This document shows, piece after piece, positions 63,054 to 64,000 of a DNA stretch of 64,000 bases (position 1 is its first letter; every line of letters begins with the position of its first letter). The notes below the pieces were generated by a model, which saw nothing but the letters and a program-made list of their open reading frames with translations, did no database searches and was not told the origin of the DNA. The translations under genes and the position numbers were made by a program. The stretch lies in assembly GCA_964477125.1 (NCBI GenBank), contig CAYZCZ010000001.1:44419-108418 (forward strand), written 5' to 3'. The stretch is from DALYDK01 sp964477125. Its GTDB lineage: Bacteria > Patescibacteriota > Saccharimonadia > Saccharimonadales > CAIOMD01.

Positions 63054-63719
63054 ATGTTAAAACCTATTATAAAAACCGATCATTTGTCAAAAAGCTATTT
63101 TCTAGGCAAGCAAAAGATAGATATTCTATTAGACATAAACTTCAGCATTATGCCAGGTGAATTTGTGGCTCTCATGGGTCCGTCAGGCTCTGGTAAATCG
63201 ACGCTTATGAATATAATTGGCTGCTTAGATACTGTAAGTACAGGAGAATATTATTTAAATGGTCAGAATATTGCAAGCAAAAATGATGACCAGCTAGCAG
63301 ATATACGTAATAAAACAATTGGCTTTGTGTTCCAAACATTTAATTTGCTGCCTAAACTTAGTGCCTTAGAAAATGTAACTCTACCATCTTTATACGGAGA
63401 CCGTGATTTAACTGAGAATGCTAAAAGCTTAATGAGCAAGGTTGGTCTAGACGATAGGCTCGACCATAGGCCAAATGAGCTCTCTGGTGGTCAACGCCAA
63501 CGTATTGCTATTGCTCGGTCTTTGTTAATGGACCCACCAATTATTTTAGCGGATGAGCCAACCGGTAATTTAGATAGTAAGTCTGGGGAAGAAGTAATGA
63601 AAATATTTCAATCGTTAGGCAGGGAGGGTAAAACTATAGTAATGGTAACTCATGATGCAAATATAGCATCTTATGCTCACAGAGCTATACATTTAAAAGA
63701 CGGAGCTATTCAAATATAG
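63054..63719 (+). CDS. MacB-type ABC transporter ATP-binding protein
   Basis: 221 aa: Walker A GPSGSGKSTLMNII, Q-loop FVFQTFNLLPKL, signature LSGGQRQRIAIARS, Walker B IILADEPTGNLDSKSG, H-loop VTHDA. Two nt after the adaptor gene. Completes the exporter with the permease at 60106. Typical LolD/MacB ATPase length. Confidence 0.95.
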   Translation: MLKPIIKTDHLSKSYFLGKQKIDILLDINFSIMPGEFVALMGPSGSGKSTLMNIIGCLDTVSTGEYYLNGQNIASKNDDQLADIRNKTIGFVFQTFNLLPKLSALENVTLPSLYGDRDLTENAKSLMSKVGLDDRLDHRPNELSGGQRQRIAIARSLLMDPPIILADEPTGNLDSKSGEEVMKIFQSLGREGKTIVMVTHDANIASYAHRAIHLKDGAIQI

Positions 63720-63818
63720 AACTATATTAAAAATAGTTAAACGTAGAACAATACAATTTTATGAATGGAGCATATCAGTTTAATGTTTTTTACACATTTC
63801 AGTACATTCATTTTTAGC

Positions 63819-64000
63819 TAGGGTGGAGGGATTCGCCTTGAAACGAAAGAAAATTATTTTCGTTAATCCAACCCCAACTCCCTTTGGTCGTTTTGGGGCA
63901 AGGGGCGGTGATTGCAGACATGCAATCTCGTTCGAATCCCACTTCCGCTCAATCAAATTAAAAAGACTCGAGATAAACCTGAGTCTTTATAATTTGGCTA
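63819..64000 (+). ncRNA. structured RNA-like element, copy 2
   Basis: After the ATPase gene, 182 nt hold the same ordered motifs as copy 1: hairpin AACGAAA/TTTCGTT (63841-63862 region), GGGGCAAGGGGCGG, hairpin GATTGCA/TGCAATC (63910-63927), CGTTCGAATCCCA (63929-63941), a 20-nt linker, hairpin AAAGACTC/GAGTCTTT (63962-63988) and TTGGCTA (63994-64000). In addition, GGGTGGA (63821-63827) plus GGGATTCG (63828-63835) can pair with CGAATCCC (63933-63940) and TCCGCTC (63944-63950), closing the whole element in a 15-bp helix. Runs to the window edge. Confidence 0.55.

Noticed and set aside
63900..63960. tRNA 3' end at copy 2
   Set aside because: The same T-loop-like motif lacks a pairing T-stem. The long closing helix with the 5' GGGATTCG suggests another fold.

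Overview
The window looks like a chromosome segment of an environmental member of Candidatus Saccharibacteria (TM7, Patescibacteria/CPR). This is inferred from an AT-rich base composition judged by eye, compact operons with 1-4 nt overlaps, small or stripped versions of housekeeping proteins, and many short membrane proteins. TGA works as a stop codon (for example at the cyoD/cyoE, cyoC/cyoD and ABC permease/ATPase junctions), which argues against the UGA-recoding Gracilibacteria and Absconditabacteria. No tRNA, rRNA, CRISPR array, transposase or integrase was found.

Layout. 1-8 kb (+): replication and housekeeping genes (dnaX, dnaB, a GT-C-like membrane protein, ybaB, recR, a DHH phosphoesterase, cysS). 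8-10 kb: a queuosine-precursor transporter convergent with tgt. 10-13.4 kb (-): two GT4 glycosyltransferases and an alpha/beta hydrolase. 14-15 kb: a protein resembling the cadmium carbonic anhydrases of diatoms. 15.4-22 kb (-): a complete F1Fo ATP synthase operon in the order B-E-F-H-A-G-(small ORF)-D-C. 22-29 kb: a membrane-lipid block (cls, a UbiA-family prenyltransferase, plsY, cdsA) with small membrane proteins. 29-34 kb: HIT protein, VKOR, a trans-sulfuration-type PLP enzyme behind a SAM-I riboswitch, CapA and a DEAD-box helicase. 34-40 kb: ackA, a 22-residue-repeat protein, an ABC exporter and a SulP transporter. 40-45.3 kb (-): cyoABCDE, a bo3-type terminal oxidase. 45.4-52.9 kb: two HAD enzymes, a PAS/GGDEF cyclase, a purF-like gene and two unrecognised genes with clear promoters. 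53-55.3 kb (-): a probable ECF sigma operon. 55.5-59.7 kb: zinc-ribbon protein, two CNNM/CorC proteins, an I78-type protease inhibitor and an LPG-synthase-like membrane protein. 60-63.7 kb (+): a MacAB-like efflux operon bracketed by two related structured elements.

How the genes fit together. The bo3 oxidase, its heme O synthase and a proton-type ATP synthase (c-subunit carboxylate in an E. coli-like LVDA context) suggest aerobic proton-coupled respiration, which is uncommon in this phylum. Acetate kinase offers substrate-level ATP. The lipid genes suggest at least partial phospholipid processing. The salvage transporter plus Tgt suggests queuine or precursor uptake.

Most notable observations: (1) two paralogous structured RNA-like elements near 59.8 and 63.9 kb that share single-stranded motifs while their stems differ; (2) a SAM-I riboswitch whose platform appears to hide the ribosome binding site; (3) the CDCA-like carbonic anhydrase; (4) loss of zinc-binding cysteines in both DnaX and RecR; (5) a purF-like gene with altered glutamine- and PRPP-binding motifs; (6) several genes whose -10 box lies 6-9 nt before the start codon, implying leaderless mRNAs.
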